DNA from: Xylophilus sp. GW821-FHT01B05
GTDB lineage: Bacteria > Pseudomonadota > Gammaproteobacteria > Burkholderiales > Burkholderiaceae_C
Length of the DNA: 64,000 bases
Direction: 5' to 3'
Assembly (NCBI GenBank): GCA_038961845.1
Contig: CP152408.1
Coordinates: forward strand, 1,302,001 to 1,366,000
The notes beneath the pieces are model-generated. The model saw only the letters and a program-made list of their open reading frames with translations, ran no database searches and was not told the DNA's origin. Shown here one piece after another: positions 34,548 to 43,196 of the stretch (positions within the stretch are counted from its first letter, which is position 1; each line of letters starts with the position of its first letter). Both the position numbers and the translations under genes were made by a program.

Positions 34548-35525
34548 ATGAAAGAAACAAGCGCCTCATCTTCCTCCTTTGCCCGCAATGTGCAACTGCG
34601 CCATCTGCGCTGCCTGGTGGCAGTGGCGCAAGAGCGGCACCTGGCGCGCGCTGCCGCGCGGCTGGCGCTCACCCAGCCGGCCGTCTCCAAGACCCTGGCC
34701 GAGCTCGAAGCGCTGGCCGGCACGCGCCTGGTGGAGCGCGGCGACGCCGGCCGCCGCGGCGTGCAAGGCCTGTCGGCCGCAGGCGAGCAACTGCTGGCCC
34801 ATGCGCTGCGTGTGCTGGAGGCGCTGGACGCCAGCGCCCAGGTGCTGGCGCCGGCCTCTGGCGCCGGGCCCGAGCGCCTGCGCATAGGCGCGTTGCCCAG
34901 CGTGGCCCCGGCCCTGCTGCCGCAGCCGCTGGCGCGCCTGCGCGAGCGCCGGCCCGGCCTGCAGATCACCGTGCGCACGGCGGCCAACGCCGTACTGCTG
35001 GAAGACCTGCGCGCCGGCGAGCTGGACCTGGTGGCAGGCCGCATGAGCGACCCGCGCCTGATGGAAGGCCTGAGCTTTGCGCTGCTCTACAACGAGCCGC
35101 TGGCCTTTGTCGTACGCCCCGGCCATCCGCTGGCGCGGCGCGCGGCCTCGGTGCCGGCGGTGCTGGCCTACCCGTTGGTGGTCTACGGCGAAGGCACCAT
35201 CCCGCGCCTGCATACCGAGAGCTTCTTTGCCGCGCTGGGCATTGCATTGCCGGCGCACACGCTGCAGACGCTGGACGTGTCCCTGGCGGGCCTGCTCACC
35301 GCGCAGTCGGACGCGGTCTGGATCACGCCCCAGGGCGCTGCCGGCGAAGACCTGCGCGCGCGCCGCCTGCTGCGCCTGCGCATCGACACCACGGGCACCG
35401 AGGAGGCGGTGGGGCTGTTGCTGCGCAGCGATGCCGCGCCCTCTGCTGCGCGCGATGAGATGGTGTCCCTGCTGCGACTGGCCGCCAAGCGGCCTGTGGC
35501 GCGCAAGACGGCAAGCCGCAGATGA
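34548..35525 (+). CDS. pcaQ: LysR family regulator of pca genes, PcaQ type
   Basis: 325 residues: an N-terminal winged helix-turn-helix (HLARAAARLALTQPAVSKTLAELE) and a C-terminal effector-binding domain with LRIGALPSVAPALLPQPL and VWITPQGA, as in PcaQ. PcaQ-type proteins activate pca genes in response to beta-carboxy-muconate or its lactone. Divergent position relative to pcaHG supports the assignment. The ATG at 34548 has only a weak ribosome site; regulators of this kind are often weakly translated. It converges with a DUF1841 gene. Confidence 0.85.
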   Translation: MKETSASSSSFARNVQLRHLRCLVAVAQERHLARAAARLALTQPAVSKTLAELEALAGTRLVERGDAGRRGVQGLSAAGEQLLAHALRVLEALDASAQVLAPASGAGPERLRIGALPSVAPALLPQPLARLRERRPGLQITVRTAANAVLLEDLRAGELDLVAGRMSDPRLMEGLSFALLYNEPLAFVVRPGHPLARRAASVPAVLAYPLVVYGEGTIPRLHTESFFAALGIALPAHTLQTLDVSLAGLLTAQSDAVWITPQGAAGEDLRARRLLRLRIDTTGTEEAVGLLLRSDAAPSAARDEMVSLLRLAAKRPVARKTASRR

Positions 35526-35563
35526 GCCCGCGACCCACCCAAGAACACCGCGTAGCCTGGGGG

Positions 35564-35995
35564 TTAGTCCCGCGTGGCGCGTCGCTGCACGCAGGCGACA
35601 TAGGCATTGCCATCCGGCGGGCGGCCGGCGCGCTGGCTTTCCCAGAGCATGCTGCCCAGGCACTCCATCACCTCGTGGTGCGCGTCGTGCAGCGAGCCGC
35701 GGCGCGCGGTCAGCAGCTCTACCGCCTGGCGTATGCCGCGCGGCTGGTCGATCGAGCATTGCTCGCTGATCGACAGGTGCATGGAGAGATGAAGAAAGGG
35801 GTTTTCGCGGTCGGCGCCTTCGTACACGCGCACTAGCGCGGCATCGACATCGGCCAGATCGGCGTGGTACTCAGGGTGCTCCGCGATCCACTGGCCGGCC
35901 AGCACCTCGATGGCTTCCATCGGGGCGTCGCTGCGCGATTTGGCATAGACGGAACAGAAAAAACGGCGGACATCCTGCTGGGTGGGATTGAACAT
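35564..35995 (-). CDS. DUF1841 family protein
   Basis: 143 residues, cytoplasmic, no signal or membrane segment. MFNPTQQDVRRFFCSVYAKS at the start and NPFLHLSMHLSISEQ in the middle are conserved features of DUF1841, a small helical family found mainly in beta- and gammaproteobacteria. Its function is unknown. It stands alone between pcaQ (convergent, 38-base gap) and the GAD-like gene. Confidence 0.85.
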   Translation of the reverse strand: MFNPTQQDVRRFFCSVYAKSRSDAPMEAIEVLAGQWIAEHPEYHADLADVDAALVRVYEGADRENPFLHLSMHLSISEQCSIDQPRGIRQAVELLTARRGSLHDAHHEVMECLGSMLWESQRAGRPPDGNAYVACVQRRATRD

Positions 35996-36106
35996 GGTGG
36001 CGGCAGCGTAGCACGGTGGATGGGGCCGTCGTGTGCAGGCGATTCAGGTGTCACGCAAGGGGTAGCAGCGGCGCTGCGCCAGGTCCTCGCCGCGGTGCCT
36101 GGCGCT

Positions 36107-37513
36107 TCAATCTGCGCGGCTCACCAGCACGTCGCCCACCTGCGGTCCATTGACGATGGCACCCGCCGCGTCGCGTTCCACGTGGACGCCGACCCCGCAG
36201 CGCTGCGGGTCCATCCGCCACACCCAGCCGCGGAGATCGCGCGGACTGCCCTTGGGCGACATGAGCGGCATGTTCATGCGCAGCCCGTCCGCGCTGCCCA
36301 GGCTGACCCGAACCATCAGGGTGGAGTCCTCCGGTTCGTCGTCGGGGTCAAGCTCAACAATCGTGGCCCGCAGCGGCTCGCGGTGCACCAGGGCCTGCAG
36401 CGCGGCCGGCAGGTCCTCGAAGGGCGGTGCTTCCATCCCGTCGGAGTCCTCGTCTGGGAAAGCATCGCCCAGCCGCACAGGCCGGAAGTAGTACTCAGAA
36501 CTGTCCATGGTGCCGCGCCCGCCAATGGCTGTTGCCATGCTTTCCAGGTGGGCGGCCTGCAGCAGCAGCGGCCCGCCGCCGCTGCGCATCAGGTACAGAT
36601 CGGCATCGTTGTCGTCACCGCCCGATGAGTCGCTGTTGAGCTCCAGGTCCAGCTGCAGCAGGCAGTCGCCCCGATCGGTCTCCAGCACACGGTAGCCGCC
36701 GCTGTAGTGCCGCATGCCCGATGCCTCGCCCGTCTTGTGGTGGTTCTTCCAGAAGAGCAGTTGGTAGCCGCCATCCGCATCGAGCATGAGCAGCCGGCGC
36801 CAATCGATGTAGGTCGACAGGTAGAGCCCGTGCGCATGCTGCGCGTCTCTCTCCACGTCCTTGAAGGCCGCGCGGTAGTCGGTGGGTATGGCCTCGCCGA
36901 TGCTGTTCGGCGGCGGCGCAGGGGGCGCCTGCTCGTGATCGACCTGCGTGCGCAGTTGCTGGTGAAGCGCGAGCGCATCGGCCCGAGTGATCTTCAGCAT
37001 CTGCATGGACAGCAGCATGGGGTCGATGTAGTAGGCCTCGCCGGGTGCCAGTGCGCCGGCTTGCTGCTGCGCGGCGTCGAGCATGTTGGGCCTGGTGAGT
37101 TCATCGACCTCGCCCGGGTCGCACAAGGCGTGGTTGAACAGATCCACCATGTCCAAGCTCAGGAGGCCGGTGCTGCGGGCCACCGGGTTCAGTGTCGCGA
37201 TGTCCTCATCCGTCGCCGTGAGCTTGCGGTAGAAAAGAAGAGTGCCGAACGGAGTGATCGCAATAGGCACGCGCATGGTGGTGCCGGGTGGCGAAACAAT
37301 CCACCGGTCTAGCGTGGATTGCCATGCATCCGGATCAATCAGGCAGAGCTGCTGGCGGCCGTAGCGCCCCAGCCCATGTTTGCGCCACAGCTCCAGCAGC
37401 GCAGCTGGCAGCAGCCCCGCGTACTTGTCCAGCAACTCCTTGCTTGCCGGCACGCAGTCAGCGTGCGGCGGGTTCGTTTTGATGAATGGGTGAAGCTTGA
37501 TTCGACCAAACAT
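36107..37513 (-). CDS. GAD-like/Tdi1-like domain protein, possible toxin-immunity protein
   Basis: 468 residues, acidic, soluble. The first ~105 residues look like a GAD-like domain (KYAGLLPAALLELWRKHGLG; LIDPDAWQSTLDRW). Residues ~105-190 (AITPFGTLLFYRKLTATDED; LFNHALCDPGEVDE) resemble the Tdi1/DUF1851 C-terminal domain of type VI secretion immunity proteins. The last ~260 residues were not recognised and include Asp/Ser-rich loops (NSDSSGGDDNDAD). Domain names are assigned by eye. No VgrG, PAAR, Hcp or toxin gene is adjacent, so it may be an orphan immunity protein. Functional assignment is weak; the open reading frame itself is well supported. Confidence 0.6.
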   Translation of the reverse strand: MFGRIKLHPFIKTNPPHADCVPASKELLDKYAGLLPAALLELWRKHGLGRYGRQQLCLIDPDAWQSTLDRWIVSPPGTTMRVPIAITPFGTLLFYRKLTATDEDIATLNPVARSTGLLSLDMVDLFNHALCDPGEVDELTRPNMLDAAQQQAGALAPGEAYYIDPMLLSMQMLKITRADALALHQQLRTQVDHEQAPPAPPPNSIGEAIPTDYRAAFKDVERDAQHAHGLYLSTYIDWRRLLMLDADGGYQLLFWKNHHKTGEASGMRHYSGGYRVLETDRGDCLLQLDLELNSDSSGGDDNDADLYLMRSGGGPLLLQAAHLESMATAIGGRGTMDSSEYYFRPVRLGDAFPDEDSDGMEAPPFEDLPAALQALVHREPLRATIVELDPDDEPEDSTLMVRVSLGSADGLRMNMPLMSPKGSPRDLRGWVWRMDPQRCGVGVHVERDAAGAIVNGPQVGDVLVSRAD

Positions 37514-37563
37514 GGACTTCGATTTGCAGTAGGGGCGGATATCGGCGCCGCCTGCGCAAACGG

Positions 37564-37767
37564 CTAAGAACGATCAGGCAGCTTGGGCCACTTGCTGTAC
37601 GCCAACCACCAGAGCATGCCCACATTCACCAAGGGAATGAAGAGCAGGACGGCCATGAGGCCGGGGTGGCCCGTGCGCGCGACGATGCGCCAAAGCGGTA
37701 CGCCAAATATCACCAGGGTGGTCAGAAGGATGAGCCAGTGCTCAAACGAAAAGTTCACCATTCTCAT
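37564..37767 (-). CDS. Small two-helix membrane protein
   Basis: 67 residues with two hydrophobic segments (about 9-26 and 37-55) and a short basic end. It lies 50 bases upstream of the GAD-like gene on the same strand, so the two may be transcribed together. A start at the third codon (MVNFSFEH) is equally possible. Not recognised as a named family; it resembles the short DUF805-like or phospholipase-D-nuclease-N-like membrane peptides only in size and helix layout. Confidence 0.6.
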   Translation of the reverse strand: MRMVNFSFEHWLILLTTLVIFGVPLWRIVARTGHPGLMAVLLFIPLVNVGMLWWLAYSKWPKLPDRS

Positions 37768-37849
37768 GCGCTCCTTGCAGTTGCTGGAAACGCAATGTAG
37801 CGTGGTGTCTGCCTGCGCAAGACCTCTCCCGCGCTCTTCACGCGAAGGC

Positions 37850-38650
37850 TCAGCGCCCCTGCGCCTGCAGCCGCTGCGAGATCGCCTCCGTCGCCGCCAG
37901 CAACTGCGGCAGCACCTGCTGCTGCATGGCGTCCACGCCGACGCGGTTGACCTGGCCGCTCACGTTCAGCGCGGCAATGGTCTGGCCGCGGCGGTCCACG
38001 ATGGGGGCGGCGATGGACACCAGGCCTTCTTCCAATTCCTGGTCCAGCAAACACCAGCCCTGTGTGCGGGCCTGGCGGATGCGGGCCAGCAGCGGCTTGA
38101 TGCCGGTGACGGTGTGGCGCGTCAGGGCAGTGCGCGGTGTGGCTTCCAGCCGCGCGATCACGTCTTCGTCCGGCAGGCTGGCCAGCAGCACGCGGCCCAG
38201 CGCGGTAAAGCAGGCTGGCAGGCGCGAGCCCACGCCCAGGTTGATCTTCATGATCTTGTGCGTGGGCACGCGCAGCACGTAGACGATGTCGCTGCCCTCC
38301 AGCACCGCGGCCGAGCAGGATTCCTTCACCCGCTCCACCAGGTCTTCCATTACCGGCTCGGCCAGGTTCCACATCGGCATGGACGACAGATAGGCAAAGC
38401 CCAGGTCCAGGATGCGCGGCGTGAGGCTGAACAGGCGGCCGTCGCTCTCCACATAGCCCAGGGTCTGCAAGGTGAGCAGGATGCGGCGCGCGCCGGCGCG
38501 GGTCAGGCCGGCGTGCTGGGCGACCTCGGTCAGGGTCTGGCGCGGTGCGTCGGTGCTGAAGCTGCGGATCACCTCCAGCCCGCGCGCAAAGGACTGCACA
38601 TAGCTGTCGCCAGGGCGGGGTGTCGGGGTAGCGGTGGGGGATGCGGTCAC
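37850..38650 (-). CDS. pcaR: IclR family regulator of beta-ketoadipate genes, PcaR type
   Basis: 266 residues: N-terminal helix-turn-helix (LTEVAQHAGLTRAGARRILLTL), then the IclR effector domain (CFTALGRVLLASLPDE; APIVDRRGQTIAALNVSGQ), closest in pattern to PcaR/PobR regulators, which respond to beta-ketoadipate. The GTG at 38650 is proposed because the first ATG (38698) overlaps a TATAAT box and would lie at or before the transcription start. It is divergent from pcaIJF, its likely targets. Confidence 0.85.
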   Translation of the reverse strand: MTASPTATPTPRPGDSYVQSFARGLEVIRSFSTDAPRQTLTEVAQHAGLTRAGARRILLTLQTLGYVESDGRLFSLTPRILDLGFAYLSSMPMWNLAEPVMEDLVERVKESCSAAVLEGSDIVYVLRVPTHKIMKINLGVGSRLPACFTALGRVLLASLPDEDVIARLEATPRTALTRHTVTGIKPLLARIRQARTQGWCLLDQELEEGLVSIAAPIVDRRGQTIAALNVSGQVNRVGVDAMQQQVLPQLLAATEAISQRLQAQGR

Positions 38651-38696
38651 GGTGGAGACGGCGCAGAAAGTGAAGGTGGGTAAAATCCGAAAATTC

Positions 38697-38726
38697 ATTA
38701 TACGAACATAAGTTCGCTATAAGAAC
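38697..38726. promoter_or_regulatory. Divergent promoter and IclR-type operator between pcaR and pcaI
   Basis: On the minus strand TATAAT (38697-38702) serves pcaR; on the plus strand TATAAG (38718-38723) fits a -10 box for pcaI. Overlapping both are CGAAC-ATAA-GTTCG (38703-38716) and GTTC-N7-GAAC (38712-38726), alternating half-sites. PcaR of Pseudomonas also binds GTTCG-containing sites at the -10 region of pcaIJ, so co-regulation is likely. Confidence 0.6.
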
Positions 38727-38792
38727 ATTGGCGCCAGCCCTGGCGCATCCCCCTCCGCCGGCTGCGGCCGGCTTCTCCTGGAGACGATTCGC

Positions 38793-39494
38793 ATGATCGA
38801 CAAGATAGTGGCCAGCGTGGCTGATGCGCTGGCCGATGTGAAGGACGGTGCTACCGTGCTGATCGGGGGCTTTGGTACCTCCGGCAATCCCAATGAACTG
38901 ATCGACGGCCTGATCGCGCACGGCGCGAAGGACCTGACCGTGGTCAACAACAACGCCGGCAACGGCGACACCGGCCTGGCCGCGTTGCTCAAGGCCGGCC
39001 AGGTGCGCAAGATCATCTGCAGCTTCCCGCGCCAGGTCGACAGCTATGTGTTCGACGAGCTCTACCGCAGCGGCAAGCTGGAGCTGGAGCTGGTGCCCCA
39101 GGGCAACCTGGCCGAGCGCATTCGCGCCGCCGGCGCCGGCATTGGCGCCTTCTTCTGCCCCACGGCCTACGGCACCGACCTGGCCAAGGGCAAGGAAACG
39201 CGCGAGATCAACGGCAAGCACTACGTGCTCGAATACCCCATCCACGCCGACGTGGCCCTGATCAAGGCCGAGGCCGGTGACCGCTGGGGCAACCTCACCT
39301 ACCGCATGGCCGCGCGCAACTTCGGCCCGGTCATGGCCACCGCTGCCAAGCAGACCATTGCCACCGTGCACGAGCTGCGCGAGCTGGGCGAGTTGGACCC
39401 CGAGTCCATCGTCACGCCCGGCATCTATGTCAGCAAGATCGTCAAGATCGACCGCGTCGCCACCCAGGCTGGCGGCTTCAAGCAAGCGGCGTGA
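38793..39494 (+). CDS. pcaI: 3-oxoadipate CoA-transferase subunit A
   Basis: 233 residues of the CoA-transferase family I alpha subunit: GGFGTSGNPNELIDGL (glycine-rich CoA loop), FPRQVDSYVFDELY and GAFFCPTAYGTDLA. With PcaJ it moves CoA from succinyl-CoA to beta-ketoadipate. The ATG at 38793 is preceded by CTGGAGACG, a good ribosome site. It is first in the pcaIJF operon; a 35-base gap with a REP-like arm separates it from pcaJ. Confidence 0.94.
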   Translation: MIDKIVASVADALADVKDGATVLIGGFGTSGNPNELIDGLIAHGAKDLTVVNNNAGNGDTGLAALLKAGQVRKIICSFPRQVDSYVFDELYRSGKLELELVPQGNLAERIRAAGAGIGAFFCPTAYGTDLAKGKETREINGKHYVLEYPIHADVALIKAEAGDRWGNLTYRMAARNFGPVMATAAKQTIATVHELRELGELDPESIVTPGIYVSKIVKIDRVATQAGGFKQAA

Positions 39495-39497
39495 TCC

Positions 39498-39517
39498 TTC
39501 GACAGGCTCAGGACGAT
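39498..39517. repeat. REP-like arm (family C, copy 2) between pcaI and pcaJ
   Basis: TTCGACAGGCTCAGGACGAT matches one arm of the element at 4657-4726 in inverted orientation. A single arm cannot form the full hairpin. Its position within the operon is unusual because it lies just before the pcaJ start. Confidence 0.6.
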
Positions 39518-39529
39518 CGGAACACACAC

Positions 39530-40177
39530 ATGACCTACCAAAAACGCACCAAGGACGAGCTTGCCAAGCGCGTCGCGCAAGACATCCACGACGGCGCCTA
39601 CGTCAACCTGGGCATCGGCCAGCCCACGCTCGTCGCCAACCACATTCCCGCCGGCCGCGAGGTCATCCTGCAGAGCGAGAACGGCATCCTGGGCATGGGC
39701 CCGGCACCGGCCAAGGGCAGCGAAGACTACGACCTGATCAATGCCGGCAAGCAGCCGGTCACGCTGCTGGCCGGCGGCGCCTTCTTTCACCATGCCGACA
39801 GCTTCGGCATGATGCGCGGCGGCCATCTGGACATCTGCGTGCTCGGCGCATTCCAGGTGTCGGCCAATGGCGATCTGGCCAACTGGAGCACCGGCGAGGA
39901 AGGCGCCATCCCCGCCGTCGGCGGCGCGATGGACCTGGCCATCGGCGCCAAGCAGACCTGGGTCATGATGGATCTGCTGACCAAGCAGGGCGCCAGCAAG
40001 GTGGTGGCCGCCTGCACTTACCCGCTGACCGGGCTGGGCTGCGTCAAGCGCATCTACTCGGACCTGGCCACGCTCGAATGCACGCCGCAGGGCCTGAAGC
40101 TGGTCGACACCGTTGACGGCCTGTCGCGCGAAGAGCTGGAGAAGCTCATCGGCCTCCCGATCGCGCCCGCCGCCTGA
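39530..40177 (+). CDS. pcaJ: 3-oxoadipate CoA-transferase subunit B
   Basis: 215 residues, beta subunit of the family I CoA-transferase. The catalytic glutamate, which forms the thioester intermediate, is Glu50 in LQSENGILGMGP. GIGQPTLVANHIP and MDLAIGAKQTWVMMD are further family motifs. The ATG at 39530 is chosen because the sequence before it comes from the REP-like arm and is not part of the family. No strong Shine-Dalgarno is seen. It is followed by pcaF after 26 bases. Confidence 0.94.
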   Translation: MTYQKRTKDELAKRVAQDIHDGAYVNLGIGQPTLVANHIPAGREVILQSENGILGMGPAPAKGSEDYDLINAGKQPVTLLAGGAFFHHADSFGMMRGGHLDICVLGAFQVSANGDLANWSTGEEGAIPAVGGAMDLAIGAKQTWVMMDLLTKQGASKVVAACTYPLTGLGCVKRIYSDLATLECTPQGLKLVDTVDGLSREELEKLIGLPIAPAA

Positions 40178-40203
40178 ACCATTTCAAAGAGACAAGGATT
40201 CCC

Positions 40204-41409
40204 ATGAGCAACCAAGCCTTCATCTGCGACGCCATCCGCACGCCCTTCGGCCGCTACGGCGGCGCGCTCTCCAGCGTGCGTACCGACGACCTGGGCGCCA
40301 TCCCGCTCAAGGCGTTGATGGCGCGCAACCCCAACGTCGATTGGGCGGCGGTCACCGACGTGATCTATGGCTGCGCCAACCAGGCCGGCGAAGACAACCG
40401 CAACGTCGCGCGCATGGCCAGCCTGCTGGCCGGCCTGCCGCTGGAGCTGCCGGGCGCCACCATCAACCGCCTGTGCGGCTCGGGCCTGGATGCGCTCGGC
40501 ACGGCGGCGCGCGCCATCAAGTCCGGCGAAGCCGGCCTGATGATCGCCGGCGGCGTGGAAAGCATGAGCCGCGCGCCCTTCGTCATGCCCAAGGCCGAGT
40601 CCGCCTTCAGCCGCGCCAACGCGGTGTATGACACCACCATCGGCTGGCGCTTCGTCAACAAGCTGATGAAGCAGCTCTACGGCGTGGACTCCATGCCCGA
40701 GACGGCCGAGAACGTGGCCACCGACTACAAGATCAGCCGCGAAGACCAGGACAAGATGGCATTGGCCTCGCAGCTGCGCGCCGTGGCATCGCAAAAGTCG
40801 GGCTACTTCGACGCCGAGATCACGCCCGTGACCGTGCCGCAGAAGAAGGGCGACGCGCTGATCGTCTCCAAGGACGAGCACCCGCGTGACACCACGCTGG
40901 AAACCCTGGCCAAGTTGAAGCCCGTGGTGCGCCCCGACGGCACCGTGACCGCCGGCAACGCCAGCGGCGTGAACGACGGCGCCGTGGCACTGCTGCTGGC
41001 CGATGAAGCATCGGCCAGGAAGCACGGCCTCACGCCCAAGGCGCGCGTGGTTGGCATGGCCACTGCGGGCGTGGCGCCGCGCGTGATGGGCATCGGCCCG
41101 GCACCGGCCACGCAGAAGGTGTTGGCGCTGACGGGCCTGACGCTGGAGCAGATGGACGTGATCGAGCTGAACGAAGCCTTCGCCGCGCAAGGTCTGGCCG
41201 TGCTGCGCCTGCTGGGCCTGCAAGACAACGACCCGCGCGTGAACCCCAACGGCGGCGCCATTGCACTGGGCCACCCGCTGGGCGCCTCTGGCGCGCGGCT
41301 GGCCACCACGGCAGTCAACCAACTGCACAAGACCGGTGGCCGCTATGCGCTGTGCACCATGTGCATTGGCGTGGGACAAGGCATCGCCGTCATCCTGGAA
41401 CGAGTGTGA
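40204..41409 (+). CDS. pcaF: 3-oxoadipyl-CoA thiolase
   Basis: 401 residues, thiolase that splits beta-ketoadipyl-CoA to succinyl-CoA and acetyl-CoA, the last step of the pathway. The active-site residues are Cys91 (RLCGSGLDAL), His357 (GHPLGASGAR) and Cys387 (CTMCIGVGQG). The ATG follows an AAAGAGACAAGG ribosome site. The stop overlaps the GTG start of the next gene, so a Bug-type binding protein is coupled to the pathway. Confidence 0.95.
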   Translation: MSNQAFICDAIRTPFGRYGGALSSVRTDDLGAIPLKALMARNPNVDWAAVTDVIYGCANQAGEDNRNVARMASLLAGLPLELPGATINRLCGSGLDALGTAARAIKSGEAGLMIAGGVESMSRAPFVMPKAESAFSRANAVYDTTIGWRFVNKLMKQLYGVDSMPETAENVATDYKISREDQDKMALASQLRAVASQKSGYFDAEITPVTVPQKKGDALIVSKDEHPRDTTLETLAKLKPVVRPDGTVTAGNASGVNDGAVALLLADEASARKHGLTPKARVVGMATAGVAPRVMGIGPAPATQKVLALTGLTLEQMDVIELNEAFAAQGLAVLRLLGLQDNDPRVNPNGGAIALGHPLGASGARLATTAVNQLHKTGGRYALCTMCIGVGQGIAVILERV

Positions 41410-42395
41410 ACGGCTTGCCGCTTCGCCGCCGCGGCCTGTTGCTGGCCGGCATGGCTGCGGCCGGCCTGCCGGCCTGGGCCCAGATCGGTGCGGGCAGTGC
41501 GACCATCCGCATCATCGTGCCCTTCGCGCCCGGTGGCGGCAATGATGTGTTCGCGCGCCAGATGGCCAAGGGCCTGGGCGAGCTGCGCCAGCAGAACGTG
41601 ATCGTCGAGAACAAGCCCGGCGCCGGCGGCAACCTGGGCACCGAGCAGGTGGTGCGCGCGGCCAGTGATGGCGGCACGCTGCTGCTGGGCCATACCGGCA
41701 CGGTGTCCATCAATGCCGCGCTGTACCGGCACCTGAAGTACGACGCGCAGAAGGACCTGGCGCCGGTGGCGATGTTTGCTTCCTCGCCGCTGGTGTTGGT
41801 GGTGCCGGCGTCCTCGCTGGTCAAGACCGTGGCCGATCTGGTGGCACTGGCCGGGGCCGAGCCCGGCAAGATCAACTACGCCTCCAGTGGCGCCGGCACC
41901 GGCGGCCATCTGACGGGCGAGATGTTCGGCCAGAAGGCTGGCTTGAAGATCAGCCACATCCCTTACAAGGGCACGGCTCCGGCCCTGGCCGATCTGGCCG
42001 GTGGGCAGGTGCAGATGATGTTCAGCGTGATCCCGCCGGCACTCGCCCTGGTCAAGGGCGGCCGCTTGCGGGCGATTGCCGTGACCAGTGCCCAGCGGTT
42101 GGCCACGCTGCCCGATGTGCCGACCATTGCCGAATCTGGCGTGCCGGCGCTCGCGGGTTTCGAGAGCACGCTGACCTACGGCATCCTGGCGCCGCGCGGC
42201 ACGCCCGCGGCAACGCTGCAGACACTGTCTGCGCAGATCGTGCAGGTGGCCGGCACCGCCGACTTCCAGTCGCGCCTGGGCATAGAAGGCGCGGTGCCCT
42301 TGCTGGGCGGTGCGCAGGAGTACGCGGCGCTGATCCAGAAGGAAAGCGCCAAGTGGGCCGACATCGTCAAGGTGTCGGGCGCCACGGTCGATTGA
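41406..42395 (+). CDS. Tripartite tricarboxylate transporter-type (Bug/TctC) binding protein
   Basis: 329 residues. The GTG at 41406 overlaps the pcaF stop by four bases and leads straight into a signal peptide (RRRGLLLAGMAAAGLPAWA). Family features are IRIIVPFAPGGGNDVFARQM, ENKPGAGGNLG and a late VPTIAESG. Bug proteins bind organic acids or aromatic carboxylates in the periplasm. No TctA/TctB membrane genes are nearby, as is common for the many Bug genes in Burkholderiales. Coupling to pcaF suggests an aromatic or dicarboxylate ligand. Confidence 0.9.
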   Translation: MNGLPLRRRGLLLAGMAAAGLPAWAQIGAGSATIRIIVPFAPGGGNDVFARQMAKGLGELRQQNVIVENKPGAGGNLGTEQVVRAASDGGTLLLGHTGTVSINAALYRHLKYDAQKDLAPVAMFASSPLVLVVPASSLVKTVADLVALAGAEPGKINYASSGAGTGGHLTGEMFGQKAGLKISHIPYKGTAPALADLAGGQVQMMFSVIPPALALVKGGRLRAIAVTSAQRLATLPDVPTIAESGVPALAGFESTLTYGILAPRGTPAATLQTLSAQIVQVAGTADFQSRLGIEGAVPLLGGAQEYAALIQKESAKWADIVKVSGATVD

Positions 42396-42459
42396 TCCGG
42401 TGTGGGTGCTGGCCGGCTCATCTGCCGTGCCTGCCCATGCCCGTTTTTGAAGAACTGAA

Positions 42460-43188
42460 ATGAGCCAACAAGAAGTCTCCGTGGTCACCGGCGCCAGCGC
42501 CGGCATTGGCCGTGCCATTGCCGAAGCACTGCTGGCGCAGGGCCGCACCGTGGTCAACCTGGACTACAACCAACCCGACTGGAGCCACGAGCGCCTGGTG
42601 TCCTTCCAGGCGGATCTGACCAACGAGGAGCAGACCCGCGCCCGCGCCACCGAGATCGCCGCGCAATACCGCGTCGTGGCCCTGGTCAACAACGCCGGCG
42701 CCACGCGCCCCGGCACCATAGACACAGCCACCAGCGCCCAACTGGACGACGTGGTCGGCCTGCACCTGCGTGCACCGATGCTGCTGGCGCAGGCCTTCCT
42801 GCCGGCGCTGCGCGCCTGCGGGCATGGCCGCATCGTCAACATGTCTTCGCGCGCAGCGCTGGGCAAGGCGGACCGCATCGTCTACTCGGCCACCAAGGCC
42901 GGCATGATCGGCATGACCCGCACCATGGCCATGGAGCTGGGCCGCGACGGCATCACCGTCAACGCCATCGGCCCGGGCCCCATCGCCACCGACCTGTTCC
43001 GCAAGAGCAACCCCGAAGGCGCACCGCAGACGCAGCGCATCCTCGATGGCATTGCGGTGGGCCGCATGGGCACGGCAGAAGACGTGGCGCGCGCCGCGCT
43101 GTTCTTTCTGGCGCCTGAGAACGGTTTTGTCACTGGCCAGATCCTGTACGTGTGCGGCGGTGTCACCCTCGGTCAAGCACCGGTCTGA
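42460..43188 (+). CDS. Short-chain dehydrogenase/reductase
   Basis: 242 residues with the classical SDR layout: TGASAGIG (cofactor loop), NNAG, catalytic Ser in IVNMSSRAAL and YSATK (Tyr and Lys), then GPGPIATDLF. It would reduce or oxidise a hydroxyl or keto group with NAD(P)H; Asp40 after the second strand (NLDYNQPD) favours NAD. It lies between two Bug genes beside the pca operon, so a role with an aromatic or its product is plausible but not shown. RBS is weak (GAACTGAA). Confidence 0.88.
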   Translation: MSQQEVSVVTGASAGIGRAIAEALLAQGRTVVNLDYNQPDWSHERLVSFQADLTNEEQTRARATEIAAQYRVVALVNNAGATRPGTIDTATSAQLDDVVGLHLRAPMLLAQAFLPALRACGHGRIVNMSSRAALGKADRIVYSATKAGMIGMTRTMAMELGRDGITVNAIGPGPIATDLFRKSNPEGAPQTQRILDGIAVGRMGTAEDVARAALFFLAPENGFVTGQILYVCGGVTLGQAPV

Positions 43189-43196
43189 ACGCAACA

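Noticed and set aside
37764..39527. Minus-strand frame of 587 codons across pcaR and pcaI
   Set aside because: It is antisense to pcaI in its first part and out of frame with pcaR in the second; no domain recognised.
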